Assembly (NCBI RefSeq): GCF_039555335.1
Contig: NC_092628.1
Span: 75,766,713 to 75,830,712, forward strand
Source of the DNA: Amphiura filiformis
Lineage: Eukaryota; Echinodermata; Ophiuroidea; Amphilepidida; Amphiuridae
Direction: 5' to 3'
Length of the DNA stretch: 64,000 nt
The notes below the pieces were generated by a model that saw only the letters and a program-made list of their open reading frames with translations, searched no databases and was not told where the DNA came from. A program made the position numbers and the translations under genes. Shown piece by piece: positions 25,027-36,348 of the stretch; within the stretch, counting starts at the first letter, position 1, and every line of letters starts with the position of its first letter.

Positions 25027-26039
25027 GGCCGATCAGAATTGTTGCAATTGACCCGACATGGTTTTATGAATGAATTTTTGACCTTACTGGGCTCAGACAT
25101 GATATATGATAAATGATATACCAGGTATGCATATTCATTTATTTTGTAATATTCAAGATGGCTGCTGGGCCCTGACGAAGACAGAATGAAAATCAATGGT
25201 TCCGTTCGGAAAATATTGCCGTTTGAAAATTGACTTTTTTCTGGCATCAAACGAGCAAAAATTTCGATGACTGAAGTGAAGATACTCAAATTTCATCTGT
25301 AATTTTGGTTATAATGTTTTGTTGGACATGGTATATTTTTTCTGACTTGGATCCAGTTTTTCAACGGAGACGGACAATATGCACGAGGTGTTTTTTACCA
25401 AATTTATTTCACCGATCCTACGATGCACACGATTTGTCAGGTCAGTCTGTGCATGTGATGTCAATTGTCATGCAGTCAGTAGGTGCGTGGGGCAGTGCTA
25501 GGAAATTTGCATCATTTTAACTTGGTAAGAAGTTTGATTGTGTGTCTAACACATGAACACAAATTTAATTGCGTTGGTACTCAAACTGTTCATGTGTTGA
25601 GGTAAGCACACAGAGGTCGGTATACACAAGAGTCGCATTAGTTTACATGTTCACGTAACCACCTGAACTCATTTGCATAAGTTTGGAGGTGGGCTGATCG
25701 TATTTTGATTCGTCGAACACTTAATTTGCATAGGTTTGGAGGTTTCCATATTTGGGTTTACCTAATTAATTATTAACGACCCGGACGTTGTTTACATCAT
25801 GACGTCATTAGAGCTGGTCACTTCGTCAAACATCCGACGAACGAACGTTTGCAGTTTTCTTTTTATTAAGTACTGTTATATCGTGAAATACCATATAGCT
25901 GACGTGTTAGTCCAATATGATAGGAAAATATTATAACCGATGACCCCATGTTCACATTGGCTAAATAAGCTGTATTTTCGCTGGAAAGGCCAAGGGGCCG
26001 GGACGAGTCGGCCATTTTGTTTGCAAAAGGCATGTTTTT

Positions 26040-26280
26040 CTCCTGCGTTATACACTTGTCAGTTGTATGACCCACCATACGACCCCCCGGGAAAGGTGCG
26101 TCATGGGTGGGTCATTTACCACCATGATAATGACGAAGGGGACCGTCATTGTAGCCTTTGGTCCGTCACGACTGTGACGATGGGGTGTGTCAATGTCAGT
26201 CAATTTACATATGTGCGTCATGATATCCCCGCTGTCAAAAAGGCCACGGTCGACGCCGGCAAGATTTTCATGACGCAATA
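26040..26280 (+). repeat. CGTCA/TGACG-dense segment (inverted partner at 29120-29510)
   Basis: At least eight CGTCA or TGACG pentamers occur between about 26098 and 26278, often in the context GTGCGTCATG or ACCGTCATTG. An inverted, diverged partner with the same motif density lies at about 29120-29510. The motif is the half-site bound by bZIP proteins of the CREB/ATF type, but here it may simply be a repeat unit. A 113-codon open frame across it has no recognisable domain. Confidence 0.5.
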
Positions 26281-26498
26281 GTTATGTTTCTCAACATGTT
26301 TCTCGACATATTCCAACTATTAAAATTTAAAGTATTCAATAAAATCGGCTGAATCACGTCAGTCAGAGCAAGTTTAAAGATATTCAGCCTTTTTTTTTTA
26401 GCAAATGTGTAGGCCTATAGACTTTTAAAAATGCAATACTTCACTGTATACTTTCCTTTTCACGTATTTAAAATAGACCTGGATTTTTTAATACGGAT

Positions 26499-28492
26499 GT
26501 AATTTCCGGATTATTGGCCGCACGGAGTATAAGCCGCAGGTCCGAAAAAATGCTAAAACAAGATTCAAACGGCGGCGTATAAGCCGCACCGCCATATATA
26601 AAGCTGCACCACGAACGGCCGATTTTGACATGCATACTCTTCTGTAATGCGCTATTTTCACGATTGTGGCGCTACAAAGCAAACTGAGGAGTGAGGTAAT
26701 TATTTGTTTTAAGTAAACCAATATTATATTAAAACCAATTTCGTGCATCTATAAATGGAAGTCTAAGAATAAATAAAAGTTTATGTCATCAGACAACATT
26801 TTATCAGCAAAATGGTTTAAATGTTGTTCCTAACTTACTAATTGGGTCAATTTCATTGACGTCGGTGTTTTATTTGATCCTCAAGCATGGTATCAACATG
26901 GGGAATACCGCGCTGTGTGTATATTGATCCATGACGTAATTAATGTAACTTGTACTCGATCATTATCTTCCAATAATGTTCTTCAATGTCTGTGTACTGT
27001 CCAAATTAATAAAATAATCCCAGTTCAGCAATTCCGTAAGCGATAGCGTATCCTTGTATGATTTTTATGTATTCAAAATACCAATGATAATTGACGAATT
27101 CTGAGCTGAAATACTCCATCACACACGCCGCGCCGCGAGGTTGCATCCTCCATCTTCCGGGTCTTGGGGTCGTTCGCCATGTGCTACTGCTAGCCCTGAT
27201 GAGCAAGTCGGGAAACCCCATCAAAACGTATCTCAAACGTCGATCGTCATCACAGGGATTCCCCTTCACGTCACATTGTTTATCAATTTGATCAGGAATC
27301 GCCAATCGCATGGTTAAGAAAAGTTTTTTTTTAAATTACAAAACCTTAATTCGCTCAAATTTTATAAAAATAAACTTCTTGACCATAAACTTGCTTTAAA
27401 AATAATTGTATATGAAACAAAACCCATATTCAGAGAATAAAATCAGAACCAACATGAATAATACACGTGGCCTGGTGAGATCATCACCCCGGCCCCCAGG
27501 ACCCAGGAGGCAAATGCCCAGGTAAACATGTTTCTAAATATGGTGTAATTGATACTTTCCCACGGTCGGTATGAATGAAGTTATGAATATTTAATGAGGG
27601 ACTACCCCGGGAAGTACAAGGTCGCTCGTAAAGTTGTTTACCAAAAATGTCTACTTTCAACGCAAGATGGGCAGAACCGGGTTCCAGCGGTTGTGTATGA
27701 ATAATTACCGTAATGAGGGAAAGCACACGGGAAAGTACCATGTGTGGTACCAGAAATTCAACTTTTCGTGGATATTTAATGGCCAATTCATTCTTGGAGT
27801 TATTTGAAAACTAAATGTGAATTGTTCTTGTTGTACAGTGATTTACTACAAAATACGGAGCATTTTACCAGTAATATGGAAAGTTATTTGCTAGTTGGCT
27901 AAGGCCTGAATGAGAGCCAGCGCCCAACGCGCCAGTGCATGAGTGTGAGGTAGGCCTCCTACATAATTTGCTTTCAAGGATCGATCAAACATGACAGATA
28001 TGAAACTTTTATAATATTAATAAAAACGAACAACCATATTTTTTTTTACTCAAACTTCACAATTGTACAAGAATCAAATTAAAAATGCAAGAAAAATTTA
28101 CAATAATTTTTTACACTTTCTATTAATAAATCGCTGCAATTATGAGAATGATTGAATGATAATTCCATCAATGCGATCATGATTAAATTGGGACGGGATG
28201 ACTGCGGCGTCTGTTGATAATTTCCCGGGGATAATACTCAAGTCATGTCAGTCAATCAATGAGACTGTCAATCAAAATTTCCATGAATGAACTGACATAA
28301 AAGAGGATTACGGTAAACGATGTTGATGACTTTGGACAATTTGCTGATTGCGGTCGAGTCGGGCTTTTTTTTTTTTCTTGTGTGTTTTTCTGCTTCAAAC
28401 GTTGCTGTATAAGCCAAGATCGCCAGATAAGCCGCACTGACTTTCGGCGGCTCCAAAATAACGATAAGCCGCGGCTTATATTCGGAAATTAC
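26499..28492. mobile_element. 2-kb element with GTAATTTCCG ends and subterminal TAAGCCGC motifs
   Basis: The left end GTAATTTCCG (26499-26508) is matched by CGGAAATTAC (28483-28492). Behind each end are several copies of TAAGCCGC in the same orientation relative to that end (near 26530 and 26580 on the left, near 28430 and 28465 on the right). This is the layout of a DNA transposon with subterminal binding sites. No transposase frame survives inside, and I could not define a target duplication. Confidence 0.6.
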
Positions 28493-30639
28493 GGGTACCT
28501 TCTTCTGTCTTCAACAAAAATTTCAAAAACTTCCAGAAGCAGAAACCATAAAACTTTCCATTCAATGGCGTCGGTTGGTAGGTAGTAGTCTCATCCTCAG
28601 AATGTATGGCCCTATTCTTCTGCATGCACGAAAACAGGAGGGTGAAAGTGCATATAGGAACAATGCCAAAAACTACGTCACGCCGGTCACGCTATTGTTC
28701 GACTTAAACTACATCATTCGCCATTTTGTAAATATTAACGCATGATCGTTGCTTTGAAGTTTCCACCGGATAGTCTGTGGATAGCGCAAGAGCATGCTTT
28801 GACCATGCGCAAAAAAATGAATATCATGAAGATGTTTAAGATTGATTCTTAGATGTTTCAAAAATTACCGTCATATTGCATAGATTCATCAAAGAATGGT
28901 TTGAAGTAGAACCTTATTTAGTAATTTTAAAAATCGGAGAATTTTACAAAATCAATGTTTTACCTGTCGGTATTACAACTCGTGAAACACATTAGTGATG
29001 TGCCTGGGTGACCTAATCTACTAACCTTTAACGTTTCCTCTATGAACTCTAACCCTCCTGCAATATGGCGCCTATTGTCTAGAGTTAAACTACATCTTTC
29101 GGTGTGTTACGTAATACTACGATGCCTATCCCATTATATCGATCCCTGACGAAAAACAGCAACCGACTGCCAAGTATCGTAAAACTGGGAACGAGTCGGA
29201 AAGAATGTGGTGTTTCTAGATTTTTTTCCGCAAAAAGAATAATTGCAACGTCGGCGACCGTGTGTGCTTGATTTAGGAGAGTCATAGGACAGTCATGGTT
29301 CGTCAAAATCAGGAAATGGTGCATCACAAAACTGACGAGAGGTACCGTCATTGCAAGTGAATGTCCGTCATTGTTGGGATGCTGGGGTGCGTCATGGTAT
29401 ATGAAAATCCGCCGCAGTTTGGACAAATGATGCTCCATTCCCGGGGGTCATATGCATTGTATGGTGGGTCATACAAATTAGGTATCACAGGGAAACCTCG
29501 GTTAACACATTTGTTAGTCAGTCAAAATGGCCTAAACCGGCAATACAAATTTACATTGAAATTAAAAAGAAGCTTTTTAAGAAGGAAACCTTCATAAATA
29601 TGTTGTCTATACTTCACTTGACCCAAATATATGATTTTTTTGGTGATGAGAGACTCGCACATGGAATTTCAGAGAGATTTTGATAGCAGTTCCATTAAAA
29701 AAAGGTGCTATCGTCATGAGACTAAGATCTAGAAACACCCCCGTAATGCTGTTTTGGGGAATTTTGCTAGGAGAATCTTTTTGATGAAAGTCAATCTTGG
29801 ACAAGATGTAACTTTGCTACAGAAAGTGCGATGACAAAAAGGTTTTCAGTGTTGGCTTTCTTTACTCAAGGGCTTTAATTTGATATATAAAATGATGCAG
29901 TGTGATGGCAAATTTGAATTCACCTGGCATACCTATACAAATGACAAGTGTATTACCCGGAAGTGGCAGCACTCCAGCAGTCAGCACCAGAACAAATGAC
30001 GTCATTTCTGGATTTCAGCCAGAACGGTTACGCTCACTGCCGTGCATCAGTATAGGCATCAGCGTATCTAGGTTTTACTAAAGTAAAACATCTTTGGGTA
30101 AGCATGAACCAAGGCCAAGCATACACCGCGCCGTGCAACGTGCATGCTTGTCCACTGAAGCTTCCACAATGGCACATACAACAACACACAGTAACTTTTT
30201 CATCATGACAAAATAGACCCATGTTTGGACCTTTGTATCGTTGCTATAATAAGCGTAAATGTTCAACATTTTATACCAATGGAACGACAAAATGTTTGCA
30301 ATTATATATATGGACAAGATAATTATGTAAATAAAAGACTTACTGCTGAAATTATGCCGTTTGTATTGTCATTTACCATCGCTACATTCATCGCCATTGT
30401 GGTAATTTTCAGTAAATAACCTTTGACCTATGGACGTAATTGCTCCTCGTTCAATAGTATTTGCATTTATTTTCCAAAATTATAAATAAAGAGATATACA
30501 AACTTCGTTCCTATTTTCAACCCATTTTATGTTTTACAAATTTAGGGTATAGTAGATATTTTAGCACAATTTGAAAAACACAAAAATTTGCCAAAATATT
30601 TCAATTCCTCGTGCAGCGACTTGGACGAGGATAGATAGA

Positions 30640-30668
30640 TTAATTGATTGATTGATTGATTGATTGAT
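30640..30668 (+). repeat. TTGA microsatellite
   Basis: About six tandem copies of a four-base ATTG unit lie just before the fold-back element at 30722. Confidence 0.9.
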
Positions 30669-31043
30669 ATGTTGATTGACTTGATTTCCCCCGATATAAG
30701 GGGCATTGGGCCTTTTTCAGAGGTTACAACCCGCTAGTCCGAAGGCCCGCCAGTCCGAACTTTCGCTAGTCCGAAGGTTCGCTAGTCCGAAGGTTCGCTA
30801 GTCCGAAGGTCCGCTAGTCCGAAGGTTCTCTATTCCGAATTCTAAATAACGTCCGCTAGTCCGAATTTTTAACAAGGTTCGCTAGTCCGAATTTTAAATA
30901 AGGCTCGCTAGTCCGAATTATATATAAGGTTCGCTAGTCCGAATTTAAAATCATGTCCGCTATAAATTCGAATTTGATTTAGGGTTCGCTAGTCCGAATT
31001 TGATTTAGGGTTCGCCGAATTATAAATAAGAAAGAAAGAAGGA

Positions 31044-31095
<52 letters not shown>

Positions 31096-31687
31096 ACTTG
31101 AGAAAGAAAGAAATAAAAAAAAATAAAGGAAGAAGGATTTATAGATAAAGTAATCAATGAAGAAATAAAATAAATAGAAACGTTTGTATTTTAGACATTC
31201 ATAATAGGCCTAGCTCTCGTTGTTGTTTTGAATTATATCCATTACTATTGAGGCGATGGTGTATATTTGATTGCAATTTCATTCATTCTGCAAAACCTAC
31301 ATCAGTAATTTTTAAAAGGAATAAATATCAAATACTTTAGAAAAACAACATCTATACCATGTATACTTTTTGTGTCTTTAGAACATAAATATACAGTTTT
31401 CATCGATTTGGAAACTTATTGGGTTAGGCCTACTTGCATTGTTTCCTTTCTGAAAATGTATACACTTTTATGTACTTGCCATCATTACTTTTAAAGAAAC
31501 AATGCAAAACATGAACAATGTTGTGAACCTGTGTGCACCTACTCAGGTAACACGCTATATTTACTCAAACACCTCCAATACATTTTGAGACCGGTGTATG
31601 GTGGCGCTAATCAGGTTCTTTAAAGAAAATTCGCACTAGCGGACCTTTAATATTTAGAATTCGGACTAGCGGGCCTTATTTATCATT

Positions 31688-32245
31688 CATAACCTCATTA
31701 ATAAACGCGATGCGTGCGATCCAATCATATTTTATTATTTGTGAAAACGCGAACGCAAATCGAGGTCATTAATATCTCACAATTGACCGCAAAATGCGTA
31801 ATTGTTCCAATGTCGCACACAATTGACTTCTGCGTGCGCCGTATTGTGCGTCCAACGAACTGCGCGCGCGCTGGCTGCCGTATTTGGATTTCGCGCTACC
31901 ATATTTGCACAGATTCTGATACGCACTTTTGTTATTGGTCGTTTTGTTTTAGCCTGATCGATTTTGGGAAAGGGAAGATGTAAAATTGTTTATTTTACAA
32001 ACTTTTGAGGAAAATTGTGTGTTATTTTGTAGAGTTAAAAGATCAAAGTGACGGTTATGAATGAGGTTAATAACTTTGCATCGGTTATATATCGGGCATT
32101 GTGAAAATCTAAACATTTTGCTTTGGACCTCGGAACATCCCTCGGGGCTGCGCCCCTCGGGATATTCCTCGGTTCCAAAGGCAAAATGTTTAGATTTTTC
32201 ACAATGCCCTCCAAATAACCGATGCGCAGTTATTAACCTCTAATT
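31688..32245. mobile_element. insertion in the left arm of the fold-back element
   Basis: The right arm reads straight through from TTATTTATCATT to CGGACTAGCG at the matching place, whereas the left arm has 558 extra bases. They begin CATAACCTCATTAAT and end with the hairpin at 32063-32240. An 89-codon open frame inside (31714-31983) has no recognisable domain. Confidence 0.65.
32063..32240. repeat. 178-bp near-perfect hairpin
   Basis: GAGGTTAATAAC at 32063 pairs with GTTATTAACCTC ending at 32240. The arms continue through GCATCGGTTAT, GGCATTGTGAAAA, CTAAACATTTTG and CCTCGG to a GC-rich centre around CCCTCGGGG/CCCCTCGGG, with only a few mismatches. Such a hairpin is probably a MITE inserted inside another insertion. 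Confidence 0.75.
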
Positions 32246-33482
32246 CGGACTAGCGAACCTTATATAAAATTCGGACTAGCGGACCTTATTTAAAATTCGG
32301 ACTAGAGCACCTTTTTTTGATTCGGATTAACGAACCTGATTAACAATTCGGACTAGCGAACCTTTTAATAAATTCGGACTAGCGAACCTTCGGACTAGCG
32401 AACCTTCGGACTAGCGAACCTTCGGACTAGCGAACCTCCGGACTAGCGAACCTTTTTTTTCGGACTAGCGAACCTTTTTGCGAATTCGGACTAGCGACCG
32501 TCACATACTCCATTGAAATACGTGTTCGGACTAGCGAACCTTCGGACTAGCAAAGCGACTACCTTCGTACCCGCTAGTCCGAAGGACCGCTAGTCCGAAG
32601 GTTTGCTAGTCCGAGGTTCGCTAGTCCGAACACGTATTTCAATGGAGGACGTGAGGGTCGCTAGTCCGAATTCGCAAAAAGGTTCGCTAGTCCGAAAAAA
32701 AGGTTCGCTAGTCCGAAGGTTCGCTAGTCCGAAGGTTCGCTAGTCCGAAGGTTCGCTAGTCCGAATTTATTAAAAGGTTCGCTAGTCCGAATTGTTAATC
32801 AGGTTCGCTAATCCGAATCAAAAAAAGGTCCTCTAGTCCGAATTTTAAATAAGGTCCGCTAGTCCGAATTTTATATAAGGTTCGCTAGTCCGAATGATAA
32901 ATAAGGCCCGCTAGTCCGAATTCTAAATAAAGCCCGCTAGTCCGAATTTTCTTTAAAGAACCTGATCAGCGCCATACACCGGTCTCAAAATGTATTGGAG
33001 GTGTTTGATCAAACATAGCGTGTTACCTGAGTAGGTGCACACAGGTTCACAACATTGTTCATGTTTTGCAATGTTTCTTTAAAGGTAATGATGGCAAGTA
33101 CATAAAAGTATACATTTTCAGAAAGGAAACAATGCAAGTAACCCAATAAGTTTCCAAATCGATGAAAACTGTATATTTATGTTCTAAAGACATAAAAAGT
33201 ATACATGGTATAGATGCTGTTTTGTTTTTCAAAAGTATTTGAATATTTATTCCTTTTAAAAATTACTGATGTAGGTTTTGCAGAATGAATGAAATTGCAA
33301 TCAAATATACACCATCGCCTCAATAGTAATGGATATAATTCAAAACAACAACGAGAGCTAGGCCTATTATGAATGTCTAAAATACAAACTTTTCTATTTA
33401 TTTTATTTCTTCATTGATTACTTTCTCTATATATCCTTATTCCTTTAATTTTTCTTTCTTTCTTTCTTTCTTTCTTTCTTTT

Positions 33483-33530
<48 letters not shown>

Positions 33531-33872
33531 AAATTCGGACTAGCGGACCTTATTTAAAATTCGGACTAGCGAACCTTATTTATAATTCGGACTAGCGAAC
33601 CCTAAATCAAATTCGAATTAGCGGACATGATTTTAAATTCGGACTAGCAAACCTTATATATAATTCGGACTAGCGAGCCTTATTTAAAATTCGGACTAGC
33701 GAACCTTGTTAGAAATTCGGACTAGCGGACCTTATTTAGAATTCGGAATAGAGAACCTTCGGACTAGCGGACCTTCGGACTAGCGAACCTTCGGACTAAC
33801 GAACCTTCGGACTGGCGGGCCTTCGGACTAGCGGGCTGTAACCTCGGACTAGCGGGTACTCGCCTTTTCAGA

Positions 33873-36197
33873 TAGGCCTAGCTTCAGATGAGGGAAGGGG
33901 TGACAAGGCAAAGGCTCTTCCCCCCTGGCTACTCTACTGTGTGGTGTTTTTTTTTGTTTTTTTCTGGTTAGAGCCATTCAGACTAGGTACGTAGGCCTAC
34001 AGCAATTGTTTTTAGCAAAGAAGGTAGCTCTGAAGATTCTCATCCCTGGTTTTTAGGGACCATTCACAAACACTTGTTAGGGGGGCCTGATGCAAACATA
34101 TTTCATCGCGAAATTTTTTCAGGCCCCCTCCCCCCTTTTTGACATGAAAATTATGGGCCAACCCCATAGAAAAGCATATAAACTCAGTTTTTCCAGGAAA
34201 ATTTGTGGTCATTTTTTTCAGCCCCCCTAACAAGTGTTTGTGAACGGTGAGGTGAAGCAATTTTTCAAACCTGATTTTTTTGCATATTTGTGATGTTTAC
34301 ACATGTCCCAACTTGCACCTAAATGGAATCAGCCAAATTTGTTGTCTTTGTAGGTCAACAGAGCAAAATTCGACATTATCATATATTCAAAAAAATATGA
34401 TAATTATGTCCTCCCATAGAACTGCATGTAAAATGGCCAAAATTACTAGTGGGGTTTCTTTCACTTTACCTTGTTATTCCCTTCCCGGCAGTTATTACTA
34501 ATATTATTTCAAGTGACATCTTCTTTTTTTATTCTGGTCCGCGAGGTGGAGCAATTTTTTTTTGTCTGAGGTGGAGCAATTTTTTTCGGTCAACATGGTC
34601 AGAGGTGGAGCAATTTTTTTGCTTAACAATTAAAAAAACCAACAACTACCAAGCCCCACCCCTTGCATATAAATGGTGCGTCGGGCTCTGTGTCCTGGCT
34701 TTGGATATCTAATGGTGCGTCCCTTTTAAGGACGCAAACAAAAGCGGGCCCGTAAAAACAAAGAAAGGAGATGTGCATTAACAATAGCTTTTGACCCACA
34801 CTTTCATAGGCCTATTTCACTTGAATATGAATTTAATATGTTACTTTCTGCTTTTGCCACAATGATCATCCTCGTTATAATGAACACTTCGAGAAAATTA
34901 TCAGTGGAGTGCAGCTTAATCGTGGGAACACAAATTGCAAATTTTCGCACGCTTCGCACGTATTGTGCCGGTGCCCTTCAATGTTCATTATTTAATCATT
35001 TAGCTTAAAATTGGTAATTGGCTGAGTTGGTATAAAAATTCTATACCGGTATATAAATAAATAAATGTCCCCAGATTATTCATGACTCCCCCATTCCAAA
35101 GAAAATGACAGCCCCCTAAAGCAGAAGAAAGCAAACCTTACATTTGATATTTTTTTGCGTAGGCCTATAGGCCTAGGCCTAAGCCTACATCATTTTTGTA
35201 AATTTGGCTTTGTTCCGTTTTTAGTTTACATGTATATTATATATAAATTCAACTATCATAAAAAGATCAAAGGCGGAAAACATAGGCCTATTAAGGATCA
35301 GAAGAAGCCTGATGGGATCAAAAAAGTAGGTCTACACTGGGTAGGTAGGACCTATTGTTTCATGTTTCCTAGCATGAAAATTTGTAGGCCTAATGAAATT
35401 CAATATACACTGTAGGCCTACATTAAATCATAATAATTGAACATAAAAACGTTTCTCATCAAGATTAGTACGCCCAGTAGGCCTCAACGCATGAACAATT
35501 CGGAGATGTTTTGGAGCATTTTGTCAGACCTTTGAGCAGTATGGTGAAGAAGGACTTTTTGTTGGCTCAATCAAATAAGCGCTTGTTTCAAAAGAGATTA
35601 AAATTGTCGAAATTGAGTTAGGCCTACTTGCATCAAGCCCCGGCATCAAGCCAAAAAAGCCAAAATGGTGGAAATGTAGTTCTTTTTCGTGGTCAAAACC
35701 TGAATGTTCTTCAAGGAGTGTCCATAAATACTTTGGTGGGGGGACTGGGCACATTGAAGCTTTTGGAGTCAAAACTTTTTTTGACCCCCACAGAGCACCT
35801 GAAACTTTTTTGACCCCCCCTGTTAGGCCTAAACATACAAAACTTTTTTGACCCCCCATTTTTATTTTTGGAAACCTAAAACTTTTTTGCCCCCTCCATT
35901 TTGCCCAGCCCCTAAGCATGCTAAGTGAGTCATTAAAACACTCCCTTATCAAATGAAATCAAGACGAACGTAAAATCAGTAGGATTAGGCTTACTTTTCA
36001 AAAATGTTCAAAGTAGTCAAAATCAAAATAATAAAAGTTTAGAGCCTATAGTTCAAAAAGTTTTAGAGGTACATGTAATACGTATTTTATAAATAGCTTT
36101 GAATATTTAAATGTGCAGCAGCAGCAGCAAAATGTTTTGAGTGCTGCACTGCATGGCGCTGTGCAGCAAATGGAAAAGGAATCGCCCGATTCACAGT
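33873..36197. other. intergenic, low-complexity and repeat blocks upstream of XPO7
   Basis: Contains a MITE (34057), three copies of AGGTGGAGCAATTTTTTT (34543-34621), a cluster of TAGGCCTA words (35159-35188) and a run of AACTTTTTTGACCCCC copies (about 35765-35890). The open frames here run through these repeats and are not genes. Confidence 0.6.
34057..34250. mobile_element. MITE with about 30-bp inverted ends
   Basis: CATTCACAAACACTTGTTAG (34061-34080) followed by six G pairs with CCCCCCTAACAAGTG and TTTGTGAACGG (34222-34246). One or two mismatches separate the arms, and the interior of about 135 bp is non-coding. No clear target duplication was found. Confidence 0.75.
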
Positions 36198-36348
36198 ACC
36201 CAAAAATAGCTGCTCTTTGACGAAATTGACCACGAATAGAAAACAGCTGTTACGAGTACGTTCCATGAAAGTAAAGAGGGTACATAAATACAACGTAAAA
36301 ATAGCTGCTTCTTGACAAAATTGTTCACAACAAAAACGACATCAAAAC
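36198..36348 (+). promoter_or_regulatory. XPO7 5' leader region with a duplicated segment
   Basis: The 150 bp before the XPO7 ATG contain two copies of an AAAAATAGCTGC-TTGAC-AAATTG segment, at about 36203-36232 and 36297-36325. This is presumably 5' UTR or proximal promoter. I see no TATA box at a convincing distance. Confidence 0.4.

Larger units (their letters stand above)
23750..29943. mobile_element. 6.2-kb composite with about 255-bp inverted ends
   Basis: The left arm (about 23752-24005) and the right arm (about 29940-29675, inverted) match at roughly 85 percent by eye. Shared landmarks include AGGTGAATTCAAATTTG, ATTAAAGCCCTTGAGTAAAG and GTTTCTAGATCTTAGTCTC. A second inverted pair lies further inside (about 26000-26280 against 29550-29120, around TGTATGACCCACCAT). 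Other elements are nested within it: the MITE at 24708 and the element at 26499-28492. No transposase frame is recognisable. It may be one old DNA transposon with long inverted ends, or two inverted copies of one repeat. Confidence 0.6.
22457..30721. other. intergenic block, mostly mobile DNA
   Basis: No gene was recognised between the first PUF60 exon found and the fold-back element at 30722. The block consists of the inverted-end composite (23750-29943), the hAT-like MITE (24708), the TAAGCCGC element (26499) and a TTGA microsatellite (30640-30668). The PUF60 promoter and any 5' exon are expected in its left part, but I could not locate them. Confidence 0.5.
30722..33864. mobile_element. 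TU-like fold-back element, 3.1-kb palindrome of CTAGTCCGAA repeats
   Basis: Arrays of a 15-16-bp unit (GGTTCGCTAGTCCGAA) alternate in direction: forward at 30729-31020, reversed at 31630-31680 and 32245-32555, forward again at 32570-32945, reversed at 33532-33855. Between them, unique inner segments (31114-31620 and 32950-33448) are inverse copies, including GAAA and TTTC microsatellites at matching places. The whole is one palindrome centred near 32560. TTTTCAGA flanks both ends (30714-30721, 33865-33872). Long inverted repeats with an outer domain of about 15-bp tandem repeats, an inner single-copy domain and 8-bp duplications match what I know of sea urchin TU elements. No transposase frame is present. 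The left arm carries an extra 558-bp insertion. Confidence 0.8.

Noticed and set aside
31714..31983. 89-codon ORF inside the fold-back element
   Set aside because: It lies wholly in the left-arm insertion, has no recognisable domain and is absent from the matching right arm.
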